Source: Limonium bicolor (lineage: Eukaryota > Streptophyta > Magnoliopsida > Caryophyllales > Plumbaginaceae). Taken from it: DNA of 64,000 nt. Positions 22,975-34,371 of this stretch are shown in pieces. The position numbers and the translations under genes are program-made. Below the pieces are notes generated by a model. It was not told the origin of the DNA and ran no database searches. It saw nothing but the letters and a program-made list of their open reading frames with translations. Every line of letters begins with the position of its first letter. Position 1 is the first letter of the stretch. The DNA lies in NCBI GenBank assembly GCA_023374045.1, contig CM041782.1, positions 253,851,810 through 253,915,809 of the forward strand. The letters run 5' to 3'.

Positions 22975-25900
22975 GGGATTATGCCCACGTAATCAATCAC
23001 TAAACATTGGCTTAAATGTTCTGCCGTCGTGAAGTGTTTTAACTTCCACGCGGTCTATTACACAATGGATTCTGATTAGAGGATCTTAACCATATTGGCG
23101 GTTTAGTTCCTAAACCAAGAATTCTCATTGGAGTTTGTTTAAACTCTAGTTGGTTTCGATTCTGGCCTGTTAGGCTTCTAGGCGTTAATAATTAGCCATT
23201 CACTCATGTTCACCATGTACATTCAACACTTGAATCACTGGCTCACTAGTTTCTGCTGCGAAACTCTAGTAACTGTAGAGCTTAATTGCCCCTTTTTGTT
23301 ATTCTTACTGTATTGTACATCCCCAATTGTCACCTTCATCTAGGTAACAATGGTTTCTCAACCGACGCATGGTATCTCTTACCCTGAGCGAATTCGGTGA
23401 GTTTCAAAACTTTCCATCCACTTCTCCAATAGCTTACAGCGTAAACTACTATGTAATTCACAATGATTGACTTGCTTCTACCGACTTACTGTCGGTTGAG
23501 ATTGAGCTACTACCTAGTGTGTAGTGCTCTATCAGCTATTTACAACATTTGGGGTATATTCCATACCGATATTTGGCAGTTAGAGCTACTGTAGTCATTT
23601 ACTGTTAACATGTCTCCACATTTAGTTTTGTACAAGTACTCTTTTATTGGTGCAGCCTTGCATTTCCTATGCATCGGCCATTATAACATTATTCTTCCAC
23701 AATTAACATGTTTCCAATTCCTAGCTATCCCATTCGATCATTACTGCGCAAGTGCAATACCAAAACACTCAGTCATACAGAGTGCAGAGGCGTAAACTCT
23801 TGACAGTAAATCCCTTATGCGATTCGCCATGGAATTCACACTGAGTTCCTCATCACATAGTACCTACCACTGGCTTATTGCCCAGTCCGTTTGACATCGC
23901 TTATCTTGCATCTCCACTGAGTTTAATTCATAACTGGTCTTATCTGCCACATTATTACTCATTAACACTGATACAACGGTCGCCAGCTGCGAACCGTGCT
24001 CTTACTCACTGCATAACAATAACTTACATAGTATTTACTGTCACATTAACTTCCACATATATACTTATATTATTCACATTATGGTGCATCCCTCATTTGG
24101 ATGACTACTGAATGCTCCTTGAGCATCGATCATTCGAGTCACAAGCCGACGTTATTTAGCTCGGTGCTTCACTTTTTACACACATACTACTAAACTAACT
24201 GCTCTCAAATAATAATAATATTGTTCATCCTTAAAATATTTCTTGACCTTGGTTCACATAACTACCGCTCTAGCGGTTTCACAACATCGAGAGGTATCCC
24301 CACTCTTAGTGCAGTGGTTCGTTCTCCACTCTATTCACTTATATAACATAAACTTCTGCAATCAATCTAATTTTCATAACACATTTTATTTGTGGCTTAT
24401 AAGCCTTACTGCCTTGAGCTGCGCTCATTGTAGGCTGTCCACACACATGTACTTCTCTGTACAACATTACATGGTTTGGATGTCATATTGAGCTTCAAGA
24501 CAAGGTTATTGCATCACGTTTCCTTTTATGGAATGCCCCTTAGGTTTGTCAGTCCGTCTCCTGACAACTTATGTCTAAGCTGGGTGTTAGTTTCAACCTT
24601 TGTGCTTCTATCATGTCGTTTCGTGTAACAATTGTTGATGTGAACACCCTTCAAGGATTGCTCCTGGGTGTTACTAAGTTATGCCTTTACCTTTAGTTCA
24701 CACTTATTGGTACATTCAGTTAGCCACGCCTGTTTGCGTTCTTAACCGGTTATTATCTTCTTCTGTGAAGATCAACATTTCTTGATAGTTTCATCCCGTT
24801 AGGCATCTGCTCGTCATGTACAGGCTGGGTCACCGTTCCAGCTATTATGTTTATCCCTGAGGATCCTTAGGACATATACGATGTCTTTACATTACAGTTA
24901 GTGTACTTCACACCTCCTGACTCTTAAACATTTCCTTGAAATGAATTCACTAATCCTTAATCTCGTTAATTGATTAGGTTCTTTTGTTTCAACCATTCCT
25001 TGCAATCCTTAGCTCTTGTTTGATTTATACTGTTGACCGTAGACGGAGTCGACTACTTCCCGTGTTTCGGACTCCACTCGTATACATATGTGGGGTACCA
25101 TACTGATACATTGCTACTTACCCGACTAACCCATAAGTAGGTCTGTCAGGCCCACAAGCCCCTATCGGAGTGCGGTCGTCCCACAATTCAGTTGGTACAC
25201 TCGTAGTGTCCGTCACACGCCTAGGTGAAGTATTCTGTTGTCAACTCTCTTATATTGTCCGTGACAATATTCATTCCTTGCTTCCCGAACTTAATCGAGG
25301 GAAAGTTTATCCATTGATGAATTCTTATCAACTGCCCTTGGTTTTACTGGTTTGGTTCTTAAAAGAAGGTAGAAAGAAGCGTTGGTTTGAAAGAAAATTT
25401 TGGTTTTGAAAAGAAAAGAGTTTGAATAAATCTGGGTTTGAAAGAAAATTTTCATGGTCTCATAACATCTTTTTACCTTAACCAAGTCTAGCTTCTTGCT
25501 GACTGGTGTACTCACAATGACAGAGGTTAGGCTAACAGGCCCTTCCACTGTTATGACGATCACACTTAACTTTATGGTACTTTACCAAGTACTTCATAGT
25601 GGTTATAAATTTCCCGAACAGCCCTGTTATAGTAGCACTTGCTATGGCAAGTGCGCCATGCTAACTGGCTATCGGTTTAAACACATACCGGTTATGGTAT
25701 TGTTTACCCATACTGTCATCAGTGGCTTGTTGGCCCCTACTTGATCTTACAGTCTTGATAATAATTCCTCCAGATGACTTCTCACTGTCTTCACATGACG
25801 ATCATCAACTAGGGTGTTTCCCATTCTGGGAGTCCCCTTTTTCTTAGATTGTATTCTCTTTGTAGCCTGTTCCAGTATTTGGGCACTACGTTGTAGTTCC

Positions 25901-26418
25901 TTGTCGGTTGGTATACCGTTGGTGTTTATTATCACACTGTGGTCCCGTAGAACTCATCTGGGGTTGTATTAATCCACTTCTTGCTGTTGCACGGTCGGTG
26001 CGTTGCAAGCTGGTTGTTCTCGACTGCTCGGCATGTCGACCCAGGTTGCCGCGAAATTCTATTCTCTTATACACAAGATTTATTCTTCGCTATTAAATGC
26101 GGTTAACATGTTCAGATGGCAACCGTCTCCGGGATTCCCAGTTTCGGGATCTACCGAGGACAGGTCCTCCGTACTTAAAAGGCATTAAAAACAGCCAGAT
26201 CGGGTTTCCGAGTAAGAGGGACTTCCATCTCTCTGGGTCGTTTCCCAAGTTATATAACAGGGATTGTGGAGGGCGGGAAGGATAGTAAGTTTCCAGTATT
26301 CACTGGTAGTTCCTTATAGCGTATCTCTCACGCTATCACTCAACCCTTAACCCAAAGTACTAAAATCCTAACTCGGTACTTCCTAAGCTCGGTAATTCAG
26401 TCATCAGAGCGATACTTC

Positions 26419-26430
26419 GCTGTGATACAA
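26419..26430 (-). promoter_or_regulatory. LARD primer-binding site, tRNA-iMet type, degenerate
   Basis: In the element sense TTGTATCACAGC, 4 nt after the 5' LTR end. It matches 10 of 12 bases of the usual initiator-Met site TGGTATCAGAGC. Confidence 0.7.
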
Positions 26431-26526
26431 CTTTTGTAACACCCCATCCAACAACAAATACATGACAACAATATGCAGCGGAGTACACACCTCATCAAAT
26501 AACTTAACTCGTTGGTGTTACACGCC

Positions 26527-26548
26527 GTTAACCACCTACGTGGCTAAC
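26527..26548 (-). promoter_or_regulatory. U5 hairpin of LARD 5' LTR
   Basis: Same hairpin as 17196-17217, 92 bp from the LTR end. Confidence 0.6.
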
Positions 26549-28346
26549 AAGGCTAATACACAGACATTGTACCGGTCTGAGGGGCTAAATCCCGAGCGAC
26601 TACAACATTACCATTCCTTTTCATTAACAACAACAACATACACTTAAACTATGCCGGTATTTTTATAAACTGATGCGACAATAATTTCGGTATTACTACA
26701 CCTACTGTATATACACTTAAATAATTACCCATGTACAATGTCTACCCCGTCCTACTCTCGAACGGCTTCCAGCTCTCTGTACCCGAAATAGGAAAAGAAG
26801 AGAAAGGGTGGCCCCCAAGGGGCTTAGCACCTTTGCGGGTATGGTAATCCCGCAGCCCACATGCTACCGGGCCACGCACAACTAATTGTCGTCTTAGCAT
26901 GCGATTGATTATATTTAAATCATGCGTGCAACTGTAAAGACACAACACATAACATTTTGCCTCAATGGGCTCAACAAACGGATAATACATCCTTACTTGA
27001 TAGGTCACTCATGGTATTCATTATCCCTAGAGTGTTCCTCCTCTAATGGAGCTACTTCCTTAATAGACGACACTTACCCTTAAATCGGGTTATCCTTAAA
27101 CGCCTCTTATCACACACTGGGATTCATTTCCATGATCCACACACTCCATATCTTGCGACATATAACACTCCTCACATAACAAAACATAACAACACTTTGC
27201 ACGTTTCAACGTGTACATCATAACATCAAAATAGATATTGCATCACAAACAAAATACATAACATAATGGGAATGGTTCTCTTAGGAACCGACCCAAACAT
27301 TGTTTATACACTGGTGAGCCTAGAGAATGTTGCCAGTCTCATGATAAGCTTGTTATACAATAACAACAACACTCATTACCGTCCTAATAGTCGGACGAGT
27401 AACTTAAGTTAAGATGGTTCGGGTTTGGAGGCCCGAACACACCACACAAACACATGTTCCCCCTAAACCGATCATAAGTCAGAATAGCTAAGCTTTGGAA
27501 TAAGCTAATGGGAGATCATAACCCATGAGGGAAACAACCATAACAGAGAGAAGGGTAAGGCTAAGAAGGATACCCACTCCCAAACAACGCGCGACCGGCC
27601 AAACCGGATTCCTCATCACCATTAGTACATACTTACTTTAGATATTAGTTAGAACCCCACTATGGAGTCTATCATAACTACACACCATACAGTATTACAA
27701 CTGGGTTAAACACACAAGGGAGATCCCTACATTCACATACACATATCACACAATTAACACACGCATAGCCGTGGTTAGTACGTCCCATGGTTCGGGTCGT
27801 TTACTCTGAATACCGAACTCTCATGTGATCCTAGACTCAGTCAACTAAGGTTAACACTTCCGAGGTTAAATGGTATCGGAGTTGTACACGCCACATAAAT
27901 GAATTACTGTAAACTCATTACATGTTTAATCTTACAACGTGGCAAACATACAGAAAAACACATTGGCATACAAGCCGGTGTAATCCGGTAGGACACAGGT
28001 TGCAAGAAGACCATACCTGTCACCGGAGTCTACTTTATCACGTCCACTTATGTTCCTCGAGCAATTCTCGAACAACTGATAACATTACATATACTTTTAT
28101 TAACTTCGGGGTAACATGATTGTTTAATGTCTAATGCTTATAACTTTCCCCCCGTTAACTTAGTTACATAACTTCACTTTTTAACTTGTTTTACCTTCAC
28201 ATTTTATTACAACTTTTCACCCACTTAATTGTCATTAAAACTCACCTAACAAGTCCTTAACGACCTCATAACCTCAATAACCATCAATCCCCATCATTAC
28301 ACATCATTTCCATACCTTAAACAATGTTTTTGGTCCATACAGCGCC

Positions 28347-28603
28347 TAGTCCGAACTTGTGTCCGGACTTCCCAAGTTCGGACACCGTTCGAGACTCTAT
28401 GGGTGCAAACTGGTGAATGTCCGAACTTGCGTCCGGACTTCCAAAGTTCGGACGCTGTTCGAGGCCAAAACAGAGAAATAAATAGGTGTGTCCGAACTTC
28501 CCATGTTCGGACGGTAGTTCGGACGCTGTTCGAAGATCAGAATATTCACGCGCACACAGGCACGTCCGAACGTCCACATTCGGACGGTAGTTCGGACAGC
28601 CAA
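28347..28603 (-). repeat. Palindromic GTCCGAAC array, LARD 5' LTR
   Basis: Same array as 19020-19275, but with the CG sites better preserved (GTCCGGAC, GTTCGGACG). Confidence 0.75.
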
Positions 28604-30056
28604 GAACTTCACTTTCCAAGTTTTGTTTCATCTATTCTCTTCATCCATTGACTACCCAAGCTTCATACATAAACTTAGGCATATTCTAATACTAGAATAT
28701 CACTTTGATTCACCTTAAAACATTGTCCAACTTGTTACTCAATCTTCTTATCAAATCTCTTAACACTTGTAACATTTCCTTTTGGTTTTCCAAGTGGTGT
28801 TTCACCTTAAATGACCACTACACTAAAATGTTTCCTCACCTTCATAACATCATCTCCCAAGCATCTCCTCTTACTAAGTAAATCCTCTTTTCACAACTTC
28901 TTGAATTCCTTTCTCAAAACCTTACCTAAACATCATTCCCTCCTTATTCATCAACATTACCTAAACTTTAAACAAACTTCTCCAAGACTTTATTACATCC
29001 TAAAACACTCATTGAATTCCTAGAACTCCCAAGACAATACCAAAGTCCTTGTAGCACTTTAGAACACCTTAAAAAAAACATGTTTTCTTCCTTAGTAAAA
29101 CATTTATCCTTTCCTAACATATCCTAGTTCACCAAAGTTCATTTAAGCACTTACAACTCCTTATACATTATACAAGTTTTGCCATGGGTTCTCTTAGCAC
29201 ACCATCATTCCAAAACTCATAGTTTTCACCATTAGACATTCAAGAACACCTAAATCCATCAAGAACACTATCACACACAAAACTTCACCAAATTTACACT
29301 ACATCACAATATAGTGCATAATTAAAATTGCTTGGCACTTAGGCCCTTAAATAACATGGCTCTTAGGCCCTTAAATTGCTTAAACCTTAAACACTGAATT
29401 TCCACAATATTATGCCTTTGACCTGCAAAGCATACAACAAGACATATGTTCTTTTACTAGTCTCTTGAGAACACTTTACTAAGTCATTCACCATTTGCTC
29501 TTTAGGTAGTTTTAACAAGCATTATAAGCTCATTTCTCCTAAGGCATCAAACAACATTAGGTTAGTATATTTACCTCTTTTCCAAACAACTTCTTTCTTG
29601 TTTCCTTACAAAACCGGTAAAGTATTTGATTCTTTGTCAACTACTACACAATATACAAACATTGAAATGAGTATACAAGCTTTAAGCTTCATCTCATTGT
29701 AAACCCTAGGTTTACATTGTTTCAAAACATTAATGTAGTCGTTTTACCTTGATCTTTGAAGAGAGTTTGAATATCTATGAAGAGAGGACTCCACCTAGTC
29801 CATAAGAGATTGGAATGAGGCTAGAACAAAGTCACACAAAGATCTCCATCAATGAGTATTTTCGGTCAATAACAAAACATGGAGGAAACTTGATTTTTCT
29901 TTGAGATTCCTTACCTAGGAGCAAAGGAGATCAATAATATGTGGTAAAACAAGCTCAAGCTCCTTCAATGGTGGAACTCCATGGCACCGAAATGGGGCTC
30001 TTGAAGTTTTGAGAAGATAGAAATGAAGAGCTTGATGAGAGGAAGAGAATGGTGGT

Positions 30057-30556
30057 NNNNNNNNNNNNNNNNNNNNNNNNNNNNNNNNNNNNNNNNNNNN
30101 NNNNNNNNNNNNNNNNNNNNNNNNNNNNNNNNNNNNNNNNNNNNNNNNNNNNNNNNNNNNNNNNNNNNNNNNNNNNNNNNNNNNNNNNNNNNNNNNNNNN
30201 NNNNNNNNNNNNNNNNNNNNNNNNNNNNNNNNNNNNNNNNNNNNNNNNNNNNNNNNNNNNNNNNNNNNNNNNNNNNNNNNNNNNNNNNNNNNNNNNNNNN
30301 NNNNNNNNNNNNNNNNNNNNNNNNNNNNNNNNNNNNNNNNNNNNNNNNNNNNNNNNNNNNNNNNNNNNNNNNNNNNNNNNNNNNNNNNNNNNNNNNNNNN
30401 NNNNNNNNNNNNNNNNNNNNNNNNNNNNNNNNNNNNNNNNNNNNNNNNNNNNNNNNNNNNNNNNNNNNNNNNNNNNNNNNNNNNNNNNNNNNNNNNNNNN
30501 NNNNNNNNNNNNNNNNNNNNNNNNNNNNNNNNNNNNNNNNNNNNNNNNNNNNNNNN
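30057..30556. other. Assembly gap, exactly 500 N
   Basis: A round-number N run, likely a placeholder of unknown true size. It separates the LARD 5' LTR from a hAT-like gene, so their adjacency is not established. Confidence 0.98.
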
Positions 30557-31005
30557 CAATACACTTTATCCACATGCTTAGAGTAAATCAACCATTTTCT
30601 ATCACTAGTTTCTTCATTACTGAGCTTTCTAGAATAATATGCATATGAAAAATGTCTCGACTTAGTATCAGTGGGAAATACAAGATCTAATTCTCTTATA
30701 GGCCCCTTTTCAACTAACGTTTCTCTTGATTTATTATCAAGATTATCCCAATTTCTAGGATAAAAAATATTCAATGGAGAGGGAGCCGATTCTTCATCAA
30801 TTTCTGAATTCCTCCCATGATCACTCAAACTATCAACATCTTTGTTGCTAGCATTATCATCATTTGTATTTTCACTTGATATCTCATGATTACCGACATG
30901 CAATTCCTCACTAACACCAACATTTTTTGAAACAAACCTATCCATTGCTCCTTTTTGTGACTGTACTAATTGTTTTACCCATTTTTTTCTTTTTCCTTTT
31001 CTCAC
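30557..31005 (-). pseudogene. hAT-type transposase, N-terminal part (ZMYM1/TTF-zinc-finger-like)
   Basis: The minus-strand frame starts at ATG 31005 with a lysine-rich opening and QKGAMDRFVSKN. After an acidic linker follow NIFYPRNWDNLD, GPIRELDLVFPTD, SRHFSYAYYSRKLSN and RKWLIYSKHVDKVY. This order is typical of the region around the TTF-type zinc finger of plant hAT transposases annotated as zinc finger MYM-type protein 1-like. About 149 residues are visible before the gap. The RNase H-like core and dimerisation domain would lie in or beyond the gap. Whether it is functional or domesticated cannot be judged. Confidence 0.75.
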
Positions 31006-31511
31006 TACCAGACAAGTGCATTCTGGATAGCATCTTGTAAATATAGCAAACTAATACAAAGAAACAATATCACCTGATAAATGAAGATATGGTAATCCCT
31101 TCGCGCGTGAAAACAATTTGCAAGTAGATCCCAAACCTATATTGCATGGTGATAAAATAGAAAAAAAACTTAGAATAATAATTCAAATTCAATCCAAAAT
31201 TGTAAAGCTATAGAGGAAATAGATGCTAAAGAAAAATATATAAAAACTATAAAATGGATATTAGAATAAAAAAGTCGTAAATAAATTAGATAATAAAGAT
31301 AACAAAAGAATAAAAATCATACCTTAACAACTAGAGTAGAGAATATAGGTTTTACTAGATTTTACAACTCTCATTTAAACAATATATCACGAAAGAATAT
31401 ATTTTTAGAAGCTGAGAGCACATGTATTGGAACCCTTGCTACAAAACTTGTAGTGAATTAAAAATAGTGAAGTTCAATTGCTATTTATAGAACATGAATA
31501 ATTAACCATTA
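31006..31511. other. AT-rich flank upstream of hAT-like gene
   Basis: No ORF or known repeat recognised. It could be promoter or 5' region of the hAT-like gene. No terminal inverted repeat was identified. Confidence 0.4.
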
Positions 31512-31520
31512 AATCCAAAA

Positions 31521-31941
31521 GGGAAATTTCACCAATATCACTGAGTTTTTGCTTAATTCATGATATACCACCGTGTTTCTAAAATTACATAGGATAACAT
31601 CGAGTTTTTACTTATTTCACCAGATAACACTCTGTTACATATTTCGTTAAGTTCTCCGTTAGTATCCCTAGAAAAAAAGACTAAATTCTCATATTATCAG
31701 TTAAACTAAGATGGTATCTTATGGAATTTATCAATATGACAATTCATTGTGAGGCAATTAATAAATAATAGGAGTACTTTTGTCATTCTCCAGGAAAAAT
31801 AACAAAACAATTAACAGAATATGAGACAAAGTGTTATCTGGTGAAATAAGTAAAAACTCAATGTTATCCTGTGTAATTTTAAAAACACAGTGGTATATCG
31901 TGAATTAAGCAAAAACTCAATGGTATTTGGTGAAATTTCCC
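31521..31941. mobile_element. Mutator-type MITE with long inverted repeats and 9-bp target duplication
   Basis: A 421-bp element bounded by GGGAAATTTCACC and GGTGAAATTTCCC. Arms of about 130 bp pair with each other with a few mismatches around a short AT-rich centre. It is flanked by AATCCAAAA at 31512-31520 and 31942-31950, a perfect 9-bp duplication, the hallmark of the Mutator superfamily. It has no coding capacity. Confidence 0.92.
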
Positions 31942-32205
31942 AATCCAAAAAGTATACGTTGGTTGCAATGTTAAAAAATTTTCCTTAAATTGTGAATTAA
32001 TTGTTACAATTATGGAGTGATACAGCGTTTAAAGAAACAAAGAGGTTTAATTATTTCCTAATAATAAAGAGTATTAATTATTTCCTACTCCCTAGGGAGA
32101 AAGAATAATGAAGTGCTGGTAAGTTTTTTTTAGTGATTTGTTATTGAGACCTTTTAATTTAAATTGATTAGTTTTAGTTATAAGAGAATAAGTATAATAA
32201 AAATT

Positions 32206-32330
32206 GGGAAATTTCATGACATGTCACTATATTTTTGGCTAATTCATGAAATACCACTAAAAAAAAGTCACTAAATACCACTATAATTTTGCAAAAGTCC
32301 ATGAAATGCCACATAGTCATTGACCAGAAG
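32206..32330. repeat. Single arm of a related inverted-repeat element
   Basis: It begins GGGAAATTTCATGACATGTC and repeats short TAATTCATGAAATACCACTA phrases, resembling the terminal arm of the MITE just upstream. No partner arm was found up to 33664, so it is probably truncated. Confidence 0.45.
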
Positions 32331-32429
32331 GAAAAATGACAAAGTACCCCTACTAGTTAACAAACTACTTTTAAAGTTTACAATATGTCTCTCAGTGTTA
32401 AAAAATACATAAGAAATTTTAAGTACTAT

Positions 32430-32610
32430 AAATAATAGACGCCGGCCCTTCTCTGTTGGCGCCGACGCCGGATTCTAGTCTTAAAATCGCTATATCTTCT
32501 TCGTTATAGCTCCGTTTGTCAACCCGTTTGCGCCGACGCGTTCATCTTTTCGTCTACTTCGTTATGATCTACTTTTCTGATAATTTGTCTGATATATGTG
32601 TTATTTCTTC
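32430..32610 (-). repeat. Fragment resembling the Athila LTR array-plus-motif module
   Basis: GCCGGC/GGCGCCGACGCCGG is followed by a stretch with CCCGTTTGCGCCGACGCGTT and TTTTCGTCTACTTC. The same order (GGCG-rich hairpins, then GCCGTTTGCGTCCACGCGTT and CTCTTCGTCTA) occurs at 50226-50640 in a solo Athila LTR. Confidence 0.4.
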
Positions 32611-32689
32611 TTAAGTACATAGTTTTCCCATTTACGAGTAGTATCACGTGACTGAACAAAAGTTTGATTGTTTCTGCTTAGGGTGAGAA

Positions 32690-33664
32690 TGATGGTGAAT
32701 TCGATGACAAATCAGTTAACGTAGACACAGGTCATCTATTTAATACGAGCCAAATATTTGCGGATGATGGTGAATTTCGATGACGAATCAGTTAACATAG
32801 ACACATTATGCATATATGTACACTCCACGACACAAGCATTGGCTACAGTTGTTTCCTCTGACCGAACCGAGTGCAGGCATTCATCTACCGGATGATTGGT
32901 TGTATTGTTTGTTGGGAATTCTTTGTACATGTAGTTGTAAATATTCTAATTAACATGATTTGAACATCGATCCAGATGGTTAGATGTGCTGACACTAACT
33001 ACCATTGACTTTCAGTGACATTCACTTTGTACTCAAAAGTCATTTTTTGAGCTATCTTCATCGATAAACCAATCTCATTCACCCTTTAATATTGTTCACC
33101 AGTGACAACGGTGCGAGAAGATAAACCTTATCCTTTGCTTATAATCAAAGTTCTCATATACTCGAGCCAAGCTTTAGTACATGATTGGCTGGCACAAGTC
33201 TGTGATATCAACTTTGTCTTCAAAAGTCACTTTTTGAGCTATCTCCATCGTCATACCAATCTCATTCACCCTTTTATATTGTTCACCAGTGATCACAGTG
33301 CGAGAAGAGAAATCCTACCCTTTGACATTTACATATACATAGTTCTTACTGAGAGAACTGATCTCAATCAACGTAAAGTGCACAAGCTGCAATCTGTTTA
33401 ACATTTAGATATACATAGTTCTTACTGAGAGCATCGACATTAACTATCATCGACGTCTTGTTCAAAATTGCCTATCAAATCCACTAATTTCATGTCCTGT
33501 GAAGAAGAATCTATTTGAAAATCATCCACATTGTCTATCATTTCCATCAATTTCACGTCACTGACAAGAATCTATTTGAAATTATCAAAATTGCCTATCA
33601 ATATTGACATTAACTATCATCGACTTCTTATTCGACAGTAAAACAATCAAGCCTGTTGTATTCT
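32690..33664. repeat. Locally duplicated non-coding sequence
   Basis: A segment around 32695-32727 is repeated at 32768-32805. A block at 33030-33124 is repeated at 33222-33312 with about 10% change, and ATTAACTATCATCGAC recurs at 33431 and 33609. No coding signal; the origin was not recognised. Confidence 0.6.
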
Positions 33665-33769
33665 TGTAACACCCTAACCCGAAATCTGATAACCTGAATG
33701 ACGATCACTCCCAACAAAACTTAAACTGCAGCGGAATAAATTACAATAACCGGGCGGTATTACAATGCC

Positions 33770-33791
33770 GTTAGTCACCCATGTGACTAAC
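33770..33791 (-). promoter_or_regulatory. U5 hairpin, 9-bp stem
   Basis: GTTAGTCAC / GTGACTAAC with a 4-nt loop, perfect, 105 bp from the LTR end. Confidence 0.65.
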
Positions 33792-34249
33792 AAGGCTAAC
33801 TCCAAATACAAATCTCAAAAGTCACGGTCTGAATACGAATACAATCGGAGATACTAGGAATCAAAATCAAAGGTACAATGTTTAAGTAAAACAAAGCTAG
33901 TAATAAACTCCCATAGCTTGATCTACCCCACCTACACTCGGTGTGGTAATCTTTGTAACTTCAGGTACCTGAAAAGTGGGGGTGCCCCCAAAGGGGCTCA
34001 GCAAACAACGCTGGTATGGAAAACGTGCAGCCCATCGGCTACTGGGCCACACCAACTACTTTGTCGAATACATGCAGTTCATTTTTATAATAGCAAGTAT
34101 CCATACAAGGACAACAATGTCACATAGAACAAGACTTCAGAAGGTCAAGTTAGATGATCTGTAATCGTTTAATAGTAGTCGGGTCCACACAATGGGACTG
34201 ACAGGTCTATAAGAGTATGTCGATATAGTGAAGGTATAGTGACCTTGTT

Positions 34250-34371
34250 AAAAGAGGTGGGTAATGAGTCCCTCAGAAGATAACGTAGTTAACTCCTGTA
34301 CTTAAAAGAGGTGGGTAATGAGTCCCTCAGAAGATAACGTAGTTAACTCCTGTACTTAAAAGAGGTGGGTA
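34250..34371. repeat. 54-bp direct tandem repeat
   Basis: Two identical 54-bp units starting AAAAGAGGTGGGTAATGAG (34250 and 34304) and a partial third at 34358. Inside the LTR. Confidence 0.9.

Larger units (their letters stand above)
21707..26434 (-). mobile_element. LARD internal domain, non-coding
   Basis: In the element sense it runs from 26434 to 21707. The 5' end carries the primer-binding site. The 3' end carries two copies of the TTTTAAGGGGGGTAGA motif. Small minus-strand frames near 25747-26074 could be gag debris by position (350-700 bp after the primer site) but have no diagnostic motif. Plus-strand frames (22336, 23610, 23878, 24243, 25170 and others) look random. Nothing resembling AlkB was seen. 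Confidence 0.7.
17104..30056 (-). mobile_element. LARD: large non-autonomous LTR retroelement
   Basis: Two highly similar LTRs in the same (minus) orientation flank a 4.7 kb internal region. It has a primer-binding site on one side and a polypurine tract on the other, but no recognisable gag, protease, RT or integrase. That is the layout of large retrotransposon derivatives. The visible part of the right LTR differs from the left by only a few per cent, so insertion was fairly recent. The LTR family is that of the AlkB-bearing element at 1-7814, a likely source of proteins in trans. The right end is lost in the N gap. Confidence 0.82.
26435..30056 (-). mobile_element. LARD 5' LTR, truncated by assembly gap
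   Basis: It aligns almost base for base with 17104-20730. About 980 bp of the expected LTR is missing at the N run. After the gap the sequence is unrelated (hAT-like), so the outer LTR end and target duplication are not visible. Confidence 0.88.

Noticed and set aside
29915..30648. Long ORFs of 187-346 residues across 30057-30556
   Set aside because: Most of each is N-derived placeholder residues from the assembly gap. Only the hAT-like part (30557-31005) is real sequence.
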